DNA of 37,791 nt from Bacillota bacterium (GTDB taxonomy: Bacteria; Bacillota; Clostridia; Tissierellales; MES13), in assembly GCA_009711765.1 (NCBI GenBank), contig VEND01000021.1, forward strand, positions 1 to 37,791. The letters are read 5' to 3'. The notes under the pieces were generated by a model, which saw nothing but the letters and a program-made list of their open reading frames with translations, was not told where the DNA came from and searched no databases. Of this stretch, positions 34,790-37,791 are shown one piece after another. Both the position numbers and the translations under genes were made by a program. The stretch's first letter is position 1; every line of letters begins with the position of its first letter.

Positions 34790-35686
34790 ATGTATAAACA
34801 ATTAAAAGCAGATTTAGCATTATTATTTGTAGCAGTAGGATGGGGGGCATCTTTCATATTAACTAAAACTTCACTAACTGAATTAGCTACATATAATTTT
34901 CTAGCAACAAGATTTATTATAGCATTTTTATTATCATCTGCTATATTTATAAAAGAAATGTTAAAGATTGATAAAAAGACTTTTAAAAATGGAAATATAC
35001 TAGGAATTATATTATTTTTAAGTTTTGCATTACAAACAGTAGGATTAAATTATACATCGGCATCAAAATCAGCATTTATTACTGGATTTAATGTTGTTTT
35101 AGTACCTATAATGGCAGCTTTAATGATAAAAAGTATTCCTAAGAAAAAAACTATTTTTAGTGTGTTTTTAGCTTTTATTGGACTTGGAGTATTAACATTA
35201 AACGGTAGTATAACAGGTATAAACATTGGTGATTTATATACCTTGATTAGCTCTATATTTTTTGCATTGTATATAATATATGTAGGGAAATTTACCCATG
35301 AATCTAAATCTGTCCCTTTAGCTGTTTTACAGATGGGAGTAGTAGGTTTTTTAAGCTTAATAACATCTTTTGTATTCGAAAAAACAGTATTACCTACTCA
35401 AAGTAATGTTTGGATAAGCATACTTATATTAAGTGTGTTATGTACCTCGGGAGCATATATAATACAAAGTGTTGCACAAAGATATACTACACCATCCCAT
35501 ACAGCTTTAATATATACGGCTGAACCAGTATTTGCTGCTATATTTGGGTATGTTTTATCAGGGGAAGTATTGACTACTAAGGGAAAAGTTGGAGCTATTT
35601 TAATACTTTCAGGTATGATAATAACTGAATTAGATTTTACAAAAATATTTATAAAACAGAAAAGAGTGGCTAAAGTGAAAGAATAA
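34790..35686 (+). CDS. DMT superfamily (EamA) transporter
   Basis: A 298-residue inner membrane protein with ten predicted helices in two EamA repeats. The first begins ALLFVAVGWGASFILTKTSL (residues 10-29) and contains YTSASKSAFITGFNVVLVPI near residue 88. The second contains YTTPSHTALIYTAEPVFAAI near residue 230 and GAILILSGMIITE. Members export or import amino acids and other metabolites; the substrate is unknown. GAAGGAGGTG upstream of ATG 34790 is a strong ribosome binding site. A clear terminator follows at 35734-35774, making it a single-gene unit after the PucR-type regulator. Confidence 0.85.
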   Translation: MYKQLKADLALLFVAVGWGASFILTKTSLTELATYNFLATRFIIAFLLSSAIFIKEMLKIDKKTFKNGNILGIILFLSFALQTVGLNYTSASKSAFITGFNVVLVPIMAALMIKSIPKKKTIFSVFLAFIGLGVLTLNGSITGINIGDLYTLISSIFFALYIIYVGKFTHESKSVPLAVLQMGVVGFLSLITSFVFEKTVLPTQSNVWISILILSVLCTSGAYIIQSVAQRYTTPSHTALIYTAEPVFAAIFGYVLSGEVLTTKGKVGAILILSGMIITELDFTKIFIKQKRVAKVKE

Positions 35687-36312
35687 AGCTAATACTTTAT
35701 TAGATTTTTAATATTATAACTTAAATAAATCTTAAAAAAACTACTTAATACACTCGAATTAAGTAGTTTTTTTTATAAATAAAATATATTTTTGTTCAGG
35801 TAAGTATACTACATATCATAAATAATCTTATCATAAATGATAATTACTATTCTAATATTCAGGATATATCTAATTATGGAAAATAGGATGAAGGTTGTAG
35901 AACTTATAAAAGATACATACATATGATTTGTTTTGATAGCTTATTATAGATCATGCTATTATTGATAAAATATGGTGATGATGCATTAAATAATACAAAT
36001 CCAAATAACCTTGGAAACCAAAATCGTATTAGGATATTAAAAAATAAATTTTAATTTATTTTTTTCGTTGATTTTATTGTAACAAATTTTTTTAGATATG
36101 ATTTTTAAAAAATTTATAAGGTTTATATAAAAGATAGTAAATATGTTTATTATATCAGATTTGGGAGGCATATAAGCTAGCAAATTAAAATTAAATTTAG
36201 GATTTTACAAGCTATTTAGGAACTGATAGTATAAATATAGAAAAAAATACAAAAGAAGAATTACTATGGTTAGTGGAATGATTTTATATTTTAAAAAATA
36301 GGGGGATTAATA
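35687..36312. other. Intergenic region with terminator and gene debris
   Basis: After the terminator at 35734-35774, about 540 bases hold no intact gene. Two short stretches look like coding debris: YGDDALNNTNPNNLGNQNRI, part of a 33-codon frame at 35953-36054 without a ribosome binding site, and LGTDSINIEKNTKEELLWLV at about 36210-36283. The rest is AT-rich. I see no RNA gene or repeat. Confidence 0.35.
35734..35774 (+). terminator. Rho-independent terminator after the DMT gene
   Basis: AAAAAACTACTTAATT-type arms (AAAAACTACTTAAT with ATTAAGTAGTTTTT) pair around a short loop, ending in eight T residues. The A run on the left means it could also work on the other strand. Confidence 0.85.
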
Positions 36313-36906
36313 TTGATTCATATAAGAGATTATTATTTTGAAGATGAACTAGAGTGGCTTGATGTACATGCTAGTGTAATGGTTGATTCATATGCATGGT
36401 GGACTGCTATACATAAAAAACCTGAGTATGAAAATAATCTAGTAGATTTAGTAGCTATATGTGATGATAAAATTGTAGGGTTTATAACAATAGAAATAAA
36501 TTCACAGGTTTTAAAAAAATTAGATAACTATGGTTTTGTATGGGAATTTGGAGTACATAGGGATTATAGAGGTAATGGTATCGGTTTAAAATTAATTAAA
36601 AAGGCACATAAAATATTAAATGAAAAATACCAAATTAATAAAACTATTTGGTATTCACAGGATGAGAATGCTAAAAAGTATTATGAATATATAGGAATGA
36701 AGGAAATAGATAGACATTGGCAATTTAGTATAGTTCCTGATGATAAATTAAAAAAAGAATTTAAAAATAATGGTTTCAATTGTTGGGAAATTAGAGGGTC
36801 ATGTTCAATAGATGATTTTGATAAAGTGAAAAAAAAGTATGATGTGATAGAAGATGATGACCCGATTAATCCTAAAATTTGTGTTGGATACGAGTTAGTA
36901 TTATAA
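36313..36906 (+). CDS. GNAT family N-acetyltransferase
   Basis: A 197-residue cytoplasmic acetyltransferase. The acetyl-CoA-binding motif A reads FGVHRDYRGNGIGLKLIKKA near residues 77-96, and motif B follows as AKKYYEYIGMKEI. The N-terminal HASVMVDSYAWWTAI segment near residue 19 should line the acceptor site; the acceptor is unknown. TTG 36313 follows GGGGG at 36301-36305. The C-terminal ~55 residues extend beyond the minimal domain. A terminator at 36915-36950 makes this a single-gene unit. Confidence 0.85.
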   Translation: MIHIRDYYFEDELEWLDVHASVMVDSYAWWTAIHKKPEYENNLVDLVAICDDKIVGFITIEINSQVLKKLDNYGFVWEFGVHRDYRGNGIGLKLIKKAHKILNEKYQINKTIWYSQDENAKKYYEYIGMKEIDRHWQFSIVPDDKLKKEFKNNGFNCWEIRGSCSIDDFDKVKKKYDVIEDDDPINPKICVGYELVL

Positions 36907-36914
36907 AAGCTATT

Positions 36915-36950
36915 AAAACTATGAAGAATAATTTCTTCATAGTTTTTATT
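36915..36950 (+). terminator. Rho-independent terminator after the GNAT gene
   Basis: AAACTATGAAG pairs exactly with CTTCATAGTTT around an eight-base loop, followed by TTATT. Confidence 0.85.
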
Positions 36951-37057
36951 AGTCTTAGATAGACAATAAGGTCATACTTTACCAAATATTAACTTACATG
37001 ATACAATTAGTAAAGGAGTGTATATAAATGTGTAAGTTAAGTGTTAAGGAGGTTTCA

Positions 37058-37573
37058 ATGAAAAAGGGAATTAAAATTTTTATAATGATTGGCTTATTAA
37101 TATTTCTTGTGAGTTGTAAAAATTCAAAATATTTAAATAACAAAAGTATAGAATATAAAAATCTTTATAATGGATTTGTTTTAGTAGCAGGCAATGAATC
37201 ATTACCTCCAAAAGAAACACTTGTATTTAATTCTAAAACGGATTGGGAGAAGTTTAGTAGAAAAAACTTTCCAGGGATAAATGGAATTATAACGATGTTT
37301 GATAAAATAGATTTTTCAAAAGAGTGTATTGTCTATACACTTACTATTAGTCCAAAAAGTGGTTATGGTTTATCTAAAGAGATTGAAAATGTTTATATAG
37401 ACAATAATAAATTAATAGTTAAATATAAAACCAATAATACCCATAATGTATATGCATTAAATAAGTATATCGATGAGTATAATTTAAAGATTATACATCC
37501 ATACATAAACATAGTCAAAATAGAGAAAAAATACATCCCAGATGATTTAAAAAATATATATGTTTTAAATTGA
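37058..37573 (+). CDS. Lipoprotein with a PrcB-like C-terminal domain
   Basis: A 171-residue exported lipoprotein with lipobox FLVSC (Cys20). The C-terminal part, FNSKTDWEKFSRKNFPG, then KIDFSKECIVYTLTISPKSG and YGLSKEIENVYI, resembles the PrcB_C domain, which has an FDF-like strand followed by a GY motif and beta strands. PrcB proteins assist a surface protease in spirochetes; whether this protein does so is unknown. AAGGAGG upstream of ATG 37058 is preferred over the in-frame ATG at 37028. No protease gene is adjacent. Confidence 0.6.
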   Translation: MKKGIKIFIMIGLLIFLVSCKNSKYLNNKSIEYKNLYNGFVLVAGNESLPPKETLVFNSKTDWEKFSRKNFPGINGIITMFDKIDFSKECIVYTLTISPKSGYGLSKEIENVYIDNNKLIVKYKTNNTHNVYALNKYIDEYNLKIIHPYINIVKIEKKYIPDDLKNIYVLN

Positions 37574-37628
37574 CATAATATATATAAATTTTTAAGTATT
37601 ATAGATGATTGACAAAAGGATTTTAAAG

Positions 37629-37677
37629 TTATCCACAGAAAAGAAATAAAAAATATAAAAAATCTAAATTATACACA
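37629..37677 (+). promoter_or_regulatory. Two DnaA-box-like sites
   Basis: TTATCCACA (37629-37637) is the exact DnaA box consensus, and TTATACACA (37669-37677) is a common variant in the same orientation, 40 bases on. The surroundings are very AT-rich. No dnaA or replication gene is in view, so this may be a regulatory DnaA cluster or chance. Confidence 0.4.
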
Positions 37678-37791
37678 AAAAAATGAGCATAGAAAATAAG
37701 CCAACATAAGAGTAGGCTTTAAAAATATTTGATTTTCCAGTTAAATATTTCAGATGAAATGAATCTTTATGCAATAAATTTAGTTAACTTA

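Noticed and set aside
1-37791. CRISPR array, tRNA or rRNA genes
   Set aside because: No regularly spaced direct repeats, no cloverleaf with TTCGA-type arm and no rRNA signature were seen on reading both strands.

Overview
The window is AT-rich DNA, estimated at well over two-thirds A+T. It has strong purine-rich ribosome binding sites and frequent TTG starts: eleven intact genes appear to use TTG. A Spo0E-type sporulation domain, a CwlD-like amidase, a tandem glycine riboswitch and the DUF6323/DUF6179 pair all point to a spore-forming, amino-acid-using anaerobe of the Clostridia (Clostridium or Tissierellia type). No rRNA, tRNA, CRISPR array or complete prophage is visible. Most genes lie on the plus strand.

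Region by region. 1-2080: the start of a minus-strand gene leaving the window, then the coupled DUF6323/DUF6179 pair. 2214-7769: single-gene units, namely a P-loop kinase-like protein, two CPBP membrane proteases, a prenyltransferase-fold protein, a methyltransferase, a Cys-rich DUF3795 protein and small proteins. 7812-8272: wreckage of an IS1595-family transposase. 8344-14196: a zinc-ribbon membrane protein, then three overlapping or abutting genes (lipoprotein, M28 peptidase fused to a membrane module, metallo-beta-lactamase-fold hydrolase). 14267-18464: a frameshifted VOC gene, an SPL-like radical SAM protein, a membrane MutS-like ATPase and a GNAT gene with an internal stop. 18523-20339: promoter, tandem glycine riboswitch, terminator and an alanine/glycine:cation symporter. 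20527-24859: a Spo0E-MEDS fusion, a MATE exporter and a sigma-54 activator. 24851-28105: a perfect 30-bp palindrome and a clear -24/-12 promoter ahead of a peptide-binding lipoprotein and a PepV-like dipeptidase. 28187-31456: an amidohydrolase, a decayed methyltransferase and a minus-strand cell-wall amidase with a near-consensus promoter. 31640-33450: a frameshifted IS110-family element, a large nested palindrome and a GC-rich island that looks like a structured RNA. 33563-37573: a PucR-type regulator, a DMT transporter, a GNAT acetyltransferase and a PrcB-like lipoprotein. Two DnaA-box-like sites lie near the right edge.

The best-supported functional theme is peptide and amino acid use: glycine-sensing control of a Na+/alanine-glycine importer, and a sigma-54 activator next to a peptide-binding lipoprotein and dipeptidase. 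Extracellular M28 peptidase and membrane proteases fit the same theme. Five genes are visibly broken (IS1595, VOC, GNAT, methyltransferase, IS110), most by one or a few mutations, so this stretch is decaying in places. The least explained parts are the GC-rich RNA-like island at 33225-33390 and the neighbouring palindrome.
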